DNA of 64,000 nt from Pleodorina starrii (GCA_030267565.1 BRXU01000001.1:5394001-5458000); one strand, 5' to 3'; positions 12,601 through 23,375 are shown, counted from the stretch's first letter. Notes: generated from the sequence alone by a model not told the origin. A program made the numbers and translations.

Positions 12601-15600
12601 TGTGTGTGCTGGCAGCAGCGCTGTACCGGAGAAGGAAGGTGGGTACCCCGCTGCGGCGTGCGGCAAGCAGTCATTAAAACCCGGCGCCGCGTAGCCAAAC
12701 ATGTCTGTACACCATTGCATATGATTACAGCTGCATACGCGTATGCCCAGCTTCCTTATTGAAGAACGTCAGTCTCCCTGCGCACCTGCCCAAATCCCCG
12801 TCCCCCTTCTATCCAGAAGAAAAAAGAAGAACAGCAGGACGCATCCGGCGACCTGCAGCCGCCGCCGCACGCCAAAACCGCCGCCGGCGGGGAGGGCTCC
12901 GCCGACGGCAAAGGCCCCACCGACGGCCCTACTGTAACACCAATAGCAACCGATGTCGCCCTGGCAAACGACCTGACGTCCATCAGCGGCTCCGCCGAAC
13001 AAGACACGCCGCTCTTCACCGGCAGCGGCAACGCTTTTGTGCTGGCCCTCGAATATGCAGCAATAGCGGCAGCAGCAGTGGCGGCGCCCGCCGCCGCTGC
13101 GACCCCAACCGCCTCCGGCGCCGGCGCCGGCAGCGGCAGCAGCACTGGCTGCGGCGTCCTTCGCGCCCCACCCGCAAGCTTCCGAAGCGGCTCCGGAACC
13201 GCCTCCCGGATCGGCTCCGGAGCCGGGACGATCCCAAGGCCAGCTGCGCAGGCGAGTGGTTTGGCCGGCAGCGGCTCTTTCACGGCGGCAGCGGCAGCGG
13301 TGCCGCCCTCGGCGGCGCAAGCAGCTCTGTCCGGGTCGGAGCCTGGGGCCGCGGCGACCATCATCCCGGGCGTTTGCCACCGGGAATCGCAGGACGGCTC
13401 TGACAGGGGGACAGAGGCCGCTGAGGCGGCGGCGCGACCGGCTGATTTGCTCGACAGCGACGGCTTGGCCCCGTTTGCTGAGGTGAGGCGACATCCACGG
13501 CGCACCTCGACTCCTGGGCACCCAGGGAAGCCGTCGGCATGGACCCCCATGGGCGCTGCGAACCCATTGGCATGGACCGAAGGGATGTAAGGGTATGCCG
13601 GAAATTCTTCGGTCCAGGCCGGAGGGCTCACATGGCATGAACTCGGGGCATCCATTTACGTGCACGCGTCTAAGCACACGCTTGTAAGCACACTGCTGCG
13701 CCTCTAAGAACCTTCCGCGTCATCCGCGCACTCTACGCCAATGCTGCAGCCACCCCCCGTTGCGCGAGGGGGCGAGAACCGTGGTGTTGCTTCTCTAACT
13801 GGTCGGATGGGCCCTTCCCGTCCTGCCTTGACCTTTTTACAAACTGTGCCCACACCCCTCCCACCTTTCCGCGCCCCATGCGGCCGCTTCGGGTCCACTC
13901 CTTCACGACCCTCCTGCCCATCCGCGTGCCGTGCCCTTCTCCACGCCCTCTCCGGCCGTCCCTGCGCTGCAGGGAGCCCAGCGAAGCGCGCAATCCAACA
14001 CCGGTCCCGCCGCACTGCTCGTGCGGAGCACTGACCCACGGGTCAGCGCCGCCCGGTCGCTCCAGACGCTCACTGTGATTGTAAGTCGAGCACAGGACAG
14101 CTGGACACGTGCTGTTGGGGTTACGTTTTGCACTGAACGGGCTATGTTGCAGTATGACGGTGGCGGAACACGAGCAGCACTTTCAGCACTAGCCAGTTCA
14201 TCATGCAAGTCGTGTTGCCCGGATGTTTGGTGGTCCTGTCCCTCTTACGTCCTAGCCATCTCTCCCTTTTGGATGCTGGTGATACCCAATAGGACTCTTC
14301 TTCCACTCAGCTGCCGGTCCTCAGCGCGGCCGTCATCGAGGCTGCCGCCATCATCGAGGCTACCGCGGCGGCATTCAAAGGTGTTTCAACAGCAGCCGCA
14401 GCAGCAATCGGTGCTGCAGCACCCACACTCGCCGGCGACAGTGCTGGCGGAGGAGGTGTTAACGCTGACGGAGTCGATTTCCCGCGGGTCGCAACGGTCC
14501 AAGCCGTCCCCACCATCAACGTGGCGCCCGCAACGCACAAGATAGCTCCGAAGCCCGCTCGCGCGAAGCATGCGGTTTTCCGCAGACCCAGCGCCGCGTC
14601 CCCGCCTGGCCGCGACGCGGCGGCTTCAGGGCTGGAGGCCGGCGGCGGTGCGTCGGCGCCTGGGGCGGGGCTCAGCTGGGCACGAAGCTCGGTTAGCGGC
14701 CGCAGCGCCTCCGATTCCTCAAAGGTGCTGTCGGTGCTGGGTGCTGGGACCGCAGCCGCAGCCGCAGCCGCTGCAGGCAGCATATACACGGCGTGCATGG
14801 TGGGGCAGAAGGACAGGGGTGACGGCGGCGGCGGCGACGTCACAGGCCCGCTGCCCTCCCCAGCCGGGTCGCTCTCGGCCCGTAGCCCTGGGCTTACATT
14901 CGGCTCCGGAGCCGGAAACGAAACAGGATCCGGCGGGGACGCTGCAACCAGCGGCCAAATTCAGGCACACAGAGCAGCGGGAGCGTATCCGGGAAGTGGG
15001 ACAAGTGCGACAGGCGGGTTGGGCCCGGCGGCGGCCGCGGCAGCGGAGATGGAGACGACGGAAGAGGCGGAAGAGGAGGACCTGGCGCCGGCGGCCAAGG
15101 GGGCCCACAGGCCCGCCCGTCGGACGAGGTGGAAGCGCCACGAGGGCGATGCATCCGGCGCAGACGTCAACGTGGAAGAAGCGGGCGGCCTGTACGGCGG
15201 TGACGACCCGGCCCGCGGGTTACGCGGCCCCGGGGTGCATTTCAAGCGGCCGGACGGGAAGGAGGTCGGATGGGATGGACCGGAGGCGGACCAGCCGTTG
15301 AAGGCGGCGGCTTCGGCCTGTGGCGCTACCCGGAACGCGCCGCCATTCAACGGCCGACCCTTACAACGGTCGGTTGGGTTGCGGCGCGGTTGTTACGATC
15401 TTGTTATTACGGTTGGCCCCAGGTCCTGGGAAGGGCGCGGTGTGGTGTCGTGTGGCGGGGCGGGGCGGGGTGCCCACTGGTCGGTAGTACAAAGCGCTGT
15501 GGCCGGAGTGTAATGTAACTAATGCAGGTTGTAGCATTAACCCGGGGTGGCCCGGGAAGGGGCACAGGTGTCTGCTGCAATGTGCAACCGGCTAGTACCG

Positions 15601-17052
15601 CATTCCCCATGGTTCCAACCTTGTTTCTGCCGCTGCTCCCCAGGCCCGGCATGGGCGACCATGGCGGCGCGCTTGATGATCAAGGGGAGGCAGCAGTAGC
15701 AGCATCAGCCTCAATGGCGGCGGCTGGCGCCGCGGGCTTGCGGAGCCGGCAGCTGCTGTTTGCTGGCCAGGGAGGCGAGGTGAGGACGAGCGGGTGGGCG
15801 GGTGGGCGGGAGGCACATTGCTGCTCTTCGCATAGCGCATACCTGTCTGCAGTGGGAACCCCGACATACCGGTAAAACAAACGTGTGCGTGCCCGACGGC
15901 GGACCGGGCTGATACCGGTAGTCCCTTCATCACACCTATCAACCAGTGGTACAACACACATCGTGCGGATTTGTTTCGCGGCTAATTGCATATTTAACAT
16001 GGTCACTGGATTGCCTGATCAAGCGCGGCACCTCAAAGGCCATACCTGGCGGCACAAGAACGCATGTCAAGTACGATAGTGCGGCAACTATGTGTTGCCC
16101 TTTGCTCATGGCTGTCACCCTTACCGTGGCGTGTCCCCCAGTTGACTGGTGACGGCGAGGATGAGGATGAGGGCGGCGAGGAGCCGTCGAGTTCTCCCTT
16201 GAGGGCGGCAGCGTCAGTCACGGTGGGTGCTGTACGGCACAGCGTTGTACACGGCTGTGTGTCTCAACCTGTAAACCAACCCACTTCTCCAGTGCATGCT
16301 GAATCGTCTTGTCCTGGGTCATTGGCCCGTTGTTTGCGAGGGTGCGGCGCCCTGCTGAGGCGCCCTGCTGGCTGCTGGGTGGGTTGGTGGATGGATGGAT
16401 GGGGAGAAGCAACTTCCCTGCTGGGAGGCACGGTGCTGGTGCTCATCACCCGTCCGTACGTGTGCACTGGCCTTCACCAGTTTCTGGCTCTTTTTCCACC
16501 TGTTGGTGTTTCTACCTGTTGGCATTTATCGGTGTCCTTTGTTGTCCTACGCTGCTCACCGTGTGTTGAAACAGACGCATGACCCTCCAAATGCCTTGAT
16601 GGCTAGGCATCGTGCGTAACGAAAGAAACAGGAAAGGCACCCACCACTTCATCCCTCCACATACCACTTCATTCCCAAGTGCATAATTCCTCGCTCGATG
16701 CCTGGCTCGATCGCTAATATGACACACAACCGATAACCCACACACGAACACCCACCCACCCACCCTCACCACCCCTCCACGTGTGCACTTTGCTCTTACA
16801 CGCAGGCGGGGCACGCCAGCAGCATGCGGCAGTTCAAGTTTGCGGAGCTTCGGAGGGCGCACTCCTCGGGCAGCAGCTTGGACCTGGAGGAGATGGATCT
16901 GGACGAGCGGGGTGGGGTGCTAAGGCTGAAAGGGAAGGAAGGGCGAGGAGGACGGCGGGGCAGCGAGCAAGGGGGCACGGACCCCGAGAGCGAGCAGGTG
17001 GGAGCGGGCTGCGAGGAGCCGCCGGCGATGCGGCGGGAGGTCGTCCAACAGG

Positions 17053-17100
<48 letters not shown>

Positions 17101-17783
17101 AGGGGCTGGCATAGCTTGAGGGCGCGGGGTGGGGAAGGGCGGGTGGGCTGTACTTTTGCTGTGCCAGACACGGGTGTGTACCATATGTCGTGTCACACGC
17201 ACGGTGCGTGGACATGAGACAGCTCGTGGGGTCGTTCAACTTGCATAGCTGTTCAACGAAACTTCACGTGGTTTGCTACAGTGCTTGGCTCACGCGCCGC
17301 CCGTTGTTTCCTCGCTTGCACTACTGTCGTAAAGGCGGTAGGCTGCACCGCTACATTCGCTAGCTAGCTGTCACTTTCGTGTTTTTATCACTTCACGTTG
17401 CTTCACATTGTTGCTGCTGTTTTTCCGACAATTAAGCGGTTGATAACGTACAGCGGCGCTCTGAGCAGCGTGCCGACCGAGCTCCGAAACCAGGAAGTAC
17501 GGTAAGCCGGCATACGGTGCGTGCGTGCGTGCCCCTCCGTTCGATCGACTGGACTCTTGCATCGAAAGCGAGCAGCCCTCCCTCCCTCCCTCCCTCCATC
17601 CCGTACTGCGTCCGTCCGCAGGCGCGCAGCAGATATTTCATGTACGGCAGCAATGTGGGCCCGATCAGCGGCGATAAGGCGGGGCCGATGGCGCAGATGC
17701 AGCTGAAGAAGTCGGTGCGGCGACGTGCCGCTCTGGAGCTGGTGAAAGGGAACGCATGGGGGCTGCAGCAGGCAAGCTCCTGA
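337..17783 (+). CDS. Large proline-rich single-pass membrane protein, copy 1 (5' partial)
   Basis: Seventeen exons are visible: 337-673, 983-1102, 1674-1899, 2276-2420, 2804-2934, 3260-5283, 5618-5806, 11548-11589, 11763-11888, 12360-12638, 12817-13482, 13973-14080, 14311-15368, 15644-15779, 16142-16222, 16806-17051, 17622-17783. All are bounded by AG/GT with matching phases and encode 2,024 residues up to a TGA. The first exon (signal peptide) lies left of the window, because copy 2 has it about 650 bp upstream of the corresponding point. Order: Pro-rich segment, one globular module with a DUF4215-type Cys motif, a roughly 590-residue Pro-rich stretch, membrane-proximal region, transmembrane helix, low-complexity cytoplasmic tail. 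It is probably a cell-surface or extracellular-matrix-linked protein (inference). I do not recognise a named family. Every length difference from copy 2 in shared exons is a multiple of three. Exact ends of the 5618 and 14311 exons are the least certain. Confidence 0.8.
983..3440 (+). other. Copy 1 globular ectodomain module A (five exons) with DUF4215-type Cys motif
   Basis: Exons 983-1102, 1674-1899, 2276-2420, 2804-2934 and the start of 3260-5283 have start phases 0, 0, 1, 2, 1. Visible conserved elements are a CQG-x-x-CGGL pair of cysteines, an RTSFEGW motif, an [22 protein letters not shown] strand, a GGxMIVLGQ glycine turn, and an SNLDHD-like WHGYFTGP block. The pattern of strand, helix and GG turn resembles glutamine-amidotransferase-like (DUF4350/ThuA-type) folds, but this is inference only. 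The module closes with [21 protein letters not shown] (3364-3443), matching the Myxococcus cysteine-rich repeat (DUF4215), an extracellular disulfide motif. Confidence 0.65.
1205..1312 (+). repeat. Short tandem repeat in copy 1 intron
   Basis: About three copies of a GCGCGCTGGCGGTTGGGTTC-containing unit, one of them shortened. Copy 2 has a single copy at about 25030-25060. It lies in the intron between the 983-1102 and 1674-1899 exons. Confidence 0.7.
3450..5265 (+). other. Copy 1 long proline-rich (hydroxyproline-type) coding repeat
   Basis: About 600 codons of Pro with Ser, Leu, Ala, Val and Thr (SPPPPSP-type), with no stop in this frame. It follows the Cys motif and ends at a [10 protein letters not shown] block shared with copy 2. 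The first roughly 330 nt match the spacer after module A of copy 2; from about 3790 the match switches to the spacer after module B of copy 2 (30144-30240). The remaining 1.3 kb is expansion not present in copy 2. Such a spacer should be an extended, glycosylated rod outside the cell. Confidence 0.8.
5618..11888 (+). other. Copy 1 membrane-proximal exons around the satellite intron
   Basis: Exons 5618-5806, 11548-11589 (only 42 nt) and 11763-11888. The first encodes an [10 protein letters not shown] segment with a potential N-glycosylation site, a Ser/Gly run and an Arg-rich RRRRLHQ linker. The second encodes [10 protein letters not shown]. The third encodes a helix-like [22 protein letters not shown] segment. 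Small exons of this type with an Arg-Arg-Arg-Leu linker recur in volvocalean surface proteins as I recall them; a SEA-like fold is possible but not shown. The three exons share phase 0. Confidence 0.55.
5981..11508. repeat. 5.5-kb (CCTGA)n pentanucleotide satellite inside an intron
   Basis: About 1,100 copies of CCTGA fill almost all of the 5,741-bp intron 5807-11547 of copy 1. The left edge (5981-6360) is irregular, with CCTGTGA and CCCGA variants; the core is almost perfectly homogeneous. Two identical runs of CCTGG variants occur at 7501-7528 and 7831-7858. The complementary strand contains GG every five bases, so weak two-tetrad G-quadruplexes are possible (inference). At the same place copy 2 has only a short pyrimidine-rich intron (30834-31137) with no CCTGA array. 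The array length may be affected by assembly. Confidence 0.95.
12360..12638 (+). other. Copy 1 transmembrane exon
   Basis: The exon encodes a Ser/Gly/Ala-rich stem with a Cys-Pro-Pro motif, then Thr-Lys-Lys-Ser-Gly, about 26 hydrophobic residues rich in Val, Leu, Ala and Cys, then Tyr-Arg-Arg-Arg-Lys. A hydrophobic helix followed by a basic stop-transfer cluster indicates a type I single-pass orientation with the C-terminus in the cytosol. The donor is GTGGGT at 12639. The exon is 15 nt longer than in copy 2 because of a Gly run. Confidence 0.8.
12817..17783 (+). other. Copy 1 cytoplasmic-tail exons
   Basis: Seven exons encode a tail of about 818 residues. It starts with a charged KKKEEQQ segment, then Ala/Gly/Ser-rich low complexity. 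Short conserved islands stand out: an [16 protein letters not shown] block (13973-14080), an acidic EEAEEED stretch and [11 protein letters not shown] block (14311-15368), a [13 protein letters not shown] acidic patch (16142-16222), an [12 protein letters not shown] block (16806-17051), and a basic C-terminus with [17 protein letters not shown] (17622-17783). These islands are nearly unchanged in copy 2 while the linkers vary. I recognise no kinase, cyclase or other enzyme. Confidence 0.6.
17052..17100 (+). repeat. (GTGC)n microsatellite starting at a splice donor
   Basis: About twelve GTGC units begin exactly at the GTGCGT donor of the 16806-17051 exon of copy 1. The corresponding donor in copy 2 (37850) has only two units before the sequence diverges. 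Confidence 0.85.
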
Positions 17784-19742
17784 AAGCTCAGAATGCGCGA
17801 GGCCGGCCGGACGGAGGAATATTAATCTGTATGTCGATGTGCATGCACGCTACATATGCGCATGCGACGAGTAGCTGCGCGCCCTTTTGAGAACGCTATG
17901 TGCGCTTCGTTGATTGTGGGTAACGGCAGGGAGTACAGATCGTCGATAGTTGATCGACATTATACATAAAAACCTCAGGAAACCTGATAGAGCGTACGCA
18001 CTTCTTTAGACAGTAGTGCATCTAGCGAACGAAACCGCATGACACGGACACGGACACAGACGGCGGCAGCTCGCTAGCTGCTGGGCAACGCCCGGCAGGC
18101 GCGCGGTCGTCGTGGCTGTTGCGGCGAGCGCGCACATACGTGCAAATGCGCAAGACTGTCGTGTGTCGATTTTGCGAAGGTCCAATAGGCATGGCAGCGG
18201 GCGGCAGCAGATGGTTGGTTACATGCGCTGTTTGGAGAGACGTATGTTGTCTTTGTATCATGCATGCATGTCGCACCGTGTTGCGTTGAGATCGCCTGGT
18301 GGCAACGGGCCCTGGCCACCCGCAAGCAGTTGCACCAACAGCAACTCAAAGCAACTCTGGTAGCGACTCTAGGGCTCTGCAGGTGCTCTGAGATGTTGTT
18401 GTGCAGTTGTCCGGCGGTCATTCTCATGCTTCACTGTGACAGATATAACCGGTAGACATCAGACGTGAAAATTTCTTGGGTGGATCCATACATAATGGCT
18501 TATCGAGCAAAGCGCGCGCTGTAGCACGGTGCATGTGTCATACCGTCGTACAATCGCATGTTTTGTTGCTTTCCGCAAACGGATTGTCGGGATTCGCACG
18601 GAGGCGACACTGTCGGGTAAATTAAGTGGACTGATCAGTCTCGATGGAAATGCCGAATGAGAAATGTTCTCTTGTTGTTGCGTGTGGGCTTATGTATTAC
18701 GGCACACAGTCGACAGAGCTGCTAGCATGCGTTTGGCTTGCTTGTGGCAGTATGTGAAGGTCGGGAATGGCATGTCGCATATGCCCTCAATTCACTTCTT
18801 GACATGCATGGAGCTCGAAGGCAGGGGTGTCGGCGGTTGTGTGCCGTGCTGCCGTCCTCATGAACCAAGTGCCGGATGTTGTTACGGGTGTCGTACTGCT
18901 GTGACAGCACTTCTTGAGGGCATAGTCAGGTGGCCAGCTGGCCGTGTATTGCTGCTATTTCGGTAGGTCGTGACAAAGCGGCAACAGTGTGTTTTCAACA
19001 CGCGATCTCCATAGTCACCTACCTTGCTTCTGCAAACATGTTTGGGCGCCGTCATGTAGTGAAAAGAGGGCACCACAACGGGTGGTGGCCCCCGCCAGTG
19101 CACCACTCTTCTCATTTGTTTAATATGGGGGCGGCCGCGCCGCAGCACGTGTATTCGCAGTGTTCTGCGGCTATGCCCTGTGTGTAACGAGCCCAACGAG
19201 CCGAACTTATCCAAGAGCCCGACGGCCGTCGACATTGCTCTAGCGACTGCTCGCTGTCTGGACCGACCTCGGTCGGTAGTACGATGAGTACAGCTGTACA
19301 GGGCCTTTCGCTATCGCGTCGTGCGTGCGCCCGGCGGGTTGGGCCCTCTCGCGCAGACGTCAAGATGAGTGTGAACTGCGATGTAAGGCATGTACGTGCA
19401 CATCGCGACTGTGTCGCCAGGTCCTTTCATAGACGGGGTAGTGACCATGGCCCCGAGCACACAATTCAGCGACAAGGAAGGCCCTGCTGCTACATGATGG
19501 CTATCGCGACTCACATACTCGACTATGAGCCAAGTTCCAGCACTCTCTTCTGACATGTAGCCTCAAGCCCTCGACTGAAAGATTTCAAGCCAAAAACACC
19601 GCAACAATTTACAAAGTCGGCTTGTCGCCAGTGCATAAGGCGGTGACGCGACCTTATTACACATTATTAGTACGCGTTGGGCTGTTTACCGTTTCATTCG
19701 TCGCTTTTAACCGCCAGCTGCAGTACGGTTTGGCGAGGCTTC
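17784..19742 (+). other. 3' flank of copy 1, no gene seen
   Basis: This region follows the stop codon and aligns with 39,037-40,310 and 44,470-45,490 downstream of copy 2, so it belongs to the duplicated block. It contains short open frames only. I see no convincing TGTAA polyadenylation signal close to the stop. It ends in the target duplication of the inserted element. Confidence 0.6.
19734..19742 (+). repeat. Left 9-bp target-site duplication
   Basis: CGAGGCTTC immediately left of the inverted repeat, identical to 22,124-22,132. Confidence 0.85.
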
Positions 19743-19940
19743 CGACGACCCTAAATCCGTCATGAGTTCGGCGGTTGGTCGTCCAGCTCACACCCGTACC
19801 ATTGGCGTCATCCATATCGAGGATAGCGGCTCCAAGCGCAAATTACATCGTAGTACTCGCAATTTTCAAACAACGACGTTCGCATTCAAGCGTTCGCAGA
19901 ACGAGCTGCAGCAAACACTATGTAATCTATTTCACACGCC

Positions 19941-19950
19941 ACTATATAAA
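19941..19950 (+). promoter_or_regulatory. TATA-like box in the element's left arm
   Basis: ACTATATAAA lies about 43 bp before the ATG at 19,993. The right arm has the related GTATAAAC on the opposite strand (about 21,911-21,922), so the inverted repeats could drive inward transcription from both ends, as in classical Mutator. Confidence 0.45.
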
Positions 19951-19992
19951 CGCAGAAGTGTCACTGTGAAAGAGAAATATCGCAACAACAAC

Positions 19993-20229
19993 ATGCGTCC
20001 ATTCCCGCATCAACCGGGTCCTGACCGCCCACATAGAAAGAATGGCGTGCTTTCAGCCGTGGCACTGTCAGCCCTGGCAAGCCTACACCTCATCGTGCTG
20101 GTATTTACAATGGTTATCGGTGGGAGTCAATCGGCCAGAGATCCTGCCAGCTTGACAGCAGCCATGAAGACCATCCGGGCTACAATTGAGGCTCTTGAGT
20201 ATATTCCAGATATAATGAGCTATGGGTGA
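19993..20229 (+). CDS. Small hydrophobic-segment ORF inside the MULE-like element
   Basis: The frame encodes 78 residues from an ATG inside the inverted repeat to TGA. It starts MRPFPHQPG, has one hydrophobic segment (about residues 20-43) and a Glu-Tyr-Ile-Pro-rich end. The opposite arm has the same ATG and about 8 matching residues before it shortens to 23 codons. No family is recognised. A GGGTGA just before the stop could serve as a splice donor, so the real product may be longer. This may not be a functional gene. Confidence 0.3.
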   Translation: MRPFPHQPGPDRPHRKNGVLSAVALSALASLHLIVLVFTMVIGGSQSARDPASLTAAMKTIRATIEALEYIPDIMSYG

Positions 20230-21249
20230 ACGCCCCAACCACCCTGCCCCCAGGCGGGCCGTCCTGGCGTGGCTGAACAGGAGGTACCCCGGGCTCCGGG
20301 GGCAACCCCGGCGCGAGAAGGCGTCCACGCCGGTGTCGCCGGTGTCGCGGCCGCAACCCCCAGCTCCCGCAACTCCCACGGGAACTGGCCCCGCCCCGCG
20401 CGTAAGGGAATCCGCGGCCGCCCACGCCCCGCCCACCGTAAGCTCCTTAGCTCCGCCAGCTGGTGTTCCTGCCGCCCGCACCTCCCCCACCGTGGGCCCA
20501 GCGGGACCCGGCGCTGCTCTTGTACCCACGGATGCAATGTCGACGGGATGCCTCAGACGGCGCGGCCGGCGAGCATCACCGCAGCGGCGGCAGAGTTGGC
20601 GGATGCGGCGGGCCTGCTAGCTCCCCGGTAGCATATCATGTGCTGCCGCCCCACCCCGAGCCCCCGGGCCCCACCGCCTCTCCAGCGAGGCTGACCCCCG
20701 CCAGCGTCAACCCCGCCGGGCCTCCCGCCGACCTTGGCTTTCCTTGGCTTTCCCGGAGTTACCGGTCCGTCGCTGCCTCGCCGGCCTCCGCCGCAGGCAT
20801 CGGGCCGGTCCCCCCCACCCGGGTAGTCGATCCCCTGCCGTACCCGATGCAGGAAGCGGTTGTAGGGTCCCGCTCCAGGCCCCCAGGCTCCGGCGCCTGC
20901 TCTCCTGCCCCAGTCGTATCCGTTTGCGGGGCAGATCTGTAGGCGCCGCACCCGCTCCCGTGTCGCCCCGCCCCTGCCGGTGCCGGCCCGGGTCCCGGCC
21001 TCGGGAGGTGGGATCCCCTGCGTTCCCGACGGAATTCGGGTACAGTGCGTGGCTCAGCAAACGGAGTGCCGGTGCCCCGTGCGGTTGCACCTGCCCCCCC
21101 TGCGTGCCCGCCCTTTCTGGCGAGCGCCAGCTGCCCCACCGGCCCACGATCATGCTAGCTGTCCCCATTTGGCCCGTGTTGGGTTCTTCGGTGTGCCGTG
21201 GGCCCCACCCCGTACCTCTCAACGCTGCTCGCCCGTTCTCGGCGGTGCG

Positions 21250-21680
21250 GCGCGCCCCCCCCCGTTAGGCCCAATCTGGCGCGTGGTGCACCCTCGCTGA
21301 CCGACCCCCCTTGGGCCTGGCCCCACACGTGACGCGCCCCCTCCCTGCCGACCCATCGACGCGTGCCATCCCTTCCCCTTTGCCATGCACCCACTGCCCG
21401 CGGCACGTGAAGCCCCCTCTCTTTGTGCCCGGTTCCACGCGCGGCACGCCCCTCCCTTGCAGGCCCCGCGGCGTGCAAAGCCCCTCTTTCCCCCTGGCTC
21501 GGTCCCGCGCGCGGTGCACCCTCCCCGCGGCGCGCGCCCCCCCCTTTCCCCTTATATCTGGTCACGCGCGCGATGCATCCCTCCTGGCCGACCCCGCGGC
21601 GCGGCCGCTTCCCCTTTCGCCTTGTACCCGGTCCCGCGCCCGCTGCGCCGCTCCCCTGCATTTCCCGCGGCGCACAGCCG
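21250..21680. repeat. Degenerate 55-72-bp tandem repeats inside the MULE-like element
   Basis: Roughly six diverged units share a layout of C-rich run, a GGTC(C/A)CGCGCGCG core, TGCA-CCCTCC, then CCCCGCGGCGCG. The unit length varies, and the stretch is rich in CG-alternating tracts. The long open frames that cross it in several directions are composition artefacts. Confidence 0.55.
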
Positions 21681-22123
21681 GGCCTTCAGGCAATGCGGAG
21701 ACGCACTCGGGCGGCCAGAGTCCGAGTAGATGGAATTTCCAATTTAACAGCGCCATTATTACCGGTGTTATCAGAGAATGTTTTTGTAAGAGAGACTTGG
21801 GTCATGGTGGGCACGGCTGGAAGCACGCTATGCTTTTATGTGGGCGGTGTTTGCGCGGGAACGGACGCATGTTGTTCTTGCGATATTTCTCTTTCACAGT
21901 GACACTTCTGCGTTTATACAGTGGCGTGTGAAGTGCATTTATACATAGTGTTCACTGCAGCTCGTTCTGCGAGCGCTTGAATGCGAACGTCGTTGTTTGA
22001 AAATTGCGAGTACTATGATGTAATTTGCGCTTGGAATCGCTATCCTCGATATGGATGACGCCAATAGTACGGGTGTGAGCTGGACGACCAACCGCCGAAC
22101 TCATGACGGATTTAGGGTCGTCG

Positions 22124-22132
22124 CGAGGCTTC
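22124..22132 (+). repeat. Right 9-bp target-site duplication
   Basis: CGAGGCTTC immediately right of the inverted repeat, identical to 19,734-19,742. Confidence 0.85.
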
Positions 22133-23375
22133 TATAGTACGCCCTGAAAGTGACGTACACCCTGAAAGTGAGATACACAATCTTACTATATCCTGTTTGT
22201 CTCACAATTTTACTTTACCTCAAATGGAAATTTCGCAGAGCACTTATGATGAGAATAATGAAAAGCGCGCCGCATTTCACGATGTGTCGCCAAAAGGAAA
22301 GGCGGGATGAAGCAACACACAAGGGCCTGCAAACGGTGAACATAACATACATGCCCACATTCAAAATATAATTCATGTGCAAATTGAGGATGCGCGCTCA
22401 AGTCCTGGAGATAATTCGTACCTTCGGCAAGCATACGCACGTATACGGAAGCAAGTATACGCAAGCACTAAAAGACAAAAGCCACCGGAAAATGGTCATC
22501 TCCAGTCGCCAATTCATGCCAATAGCCCAGCGCCCCACAACCTCGTCTTATGAACTCACAATACGGTAGAATCGTAGCGAAGCGGGCGTGCAATTCACTA
22601 ATGGAACGTAAATGGCGGTCATGGGAGTCCGTCCACACCCACGGCCACCCCTACCCCATGCTGAGCCTAAGGGTAAATGCCAACGCCAGCCCTTTCGCGC
22701 CCGAAAGCTCTGAGCGCCTCCCGCGCATACCAGAATTAGCTGCTATGTGGGGAAAATCATGTACAATGGGCGCCGTCGCAAGGAAAGGACTCCGACGTGA
22801 ACAGCGTCTCTTGGACTAAACGCCCTGCTCAGAGCCAAGAGCTGCGGCTGCGTTTCAGGCCACGCACGGCGCTTTGCTCCTTATGTCGGTTAGACCAGTA
22901 CGACGGATACGCATTGAGCCTAGGAGCCACGCACGCTTTACAGATTTAATAAATTCGATAGAGAAAAGGAGTTAAGGCAGGTCAAGTGCCTGGGGGTGTG
23001 GAACGGCGTGCAGTTTGAGCCCGAACTTCTGTCTGTCTGTCTGTCTTTTAGTGAAGTACACCTTAGTGGAGAGCGCAGAGACGCAGGTCAGAACTGGTCA
23101 GAAGGTCCCCAAGTCAGCTGTTGTATTACTTAGAATGTCTAATTCTCATACGGGTATTGTGGATACGTACCTACGGCCGAAGGTGGTAGGCCCGCCCGCC
23201 ACACACTCGTTCTTGCCTTGCACCAGCTTCAGACAGGCCGGGACAGCAAGTTAGGATTTCAGAAATCATCGACAAATGAGTGGCTCAATGCCCTGCTTAC
23301 TAACACACCTTATCGGCCCCTTCCCTGACGGTCGCAATGCCGGCGTCTAGTGAATCTTGAGCAACGACACCCCAA
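22133..23375 (+). other. Region between the element and copy 2, presumed promoter side
   Basis: This is the most AT-rich stretch near the pair at its left end (22,133-22,600), with a repeated CCCTGAAAGTGA motif at about 22,142-22,172. No gene, TATA box or tRNA is convincing. It precedes the ATG of copy 2, so it should hold that gene's promoter and 5' untranslated region. The equivalent of copy 1 is off the window. Confidence 0.4.

Larger units (their letters stand above)
19743..22123. mobile_element. Mutator-like (MULE-type) element with 9-bp target duplication
   Basis: The ends are inverted repeats: 19,743-about 20,063 reads as the complement of about 21,811-22,123 with a few mismatches, starting CGACGACCCTAAATCC on each side. 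The 9-mer CGAGGCTTC flanks it directly at 19,734-19,742 and 22,124-22,132. Long terminal inverted repeats plus a 9-bp duplication are the classic Mutator signature. No transposase is visible, so it is probably non-autonomous. The interior (about 20,230-21,700) is very GC-rich, unlike the arms. Each arm carries a TATA-like box and an ATG about 40 bp further in. Confidence 0.8.

Noticed and set aside
21155..21931. Overlapping open frames on both strands in the MULE interior
   Set aside because: They cross degenerate tandem repeats, show no domain and appear in most frames, as expected of very GC-rich DNA.
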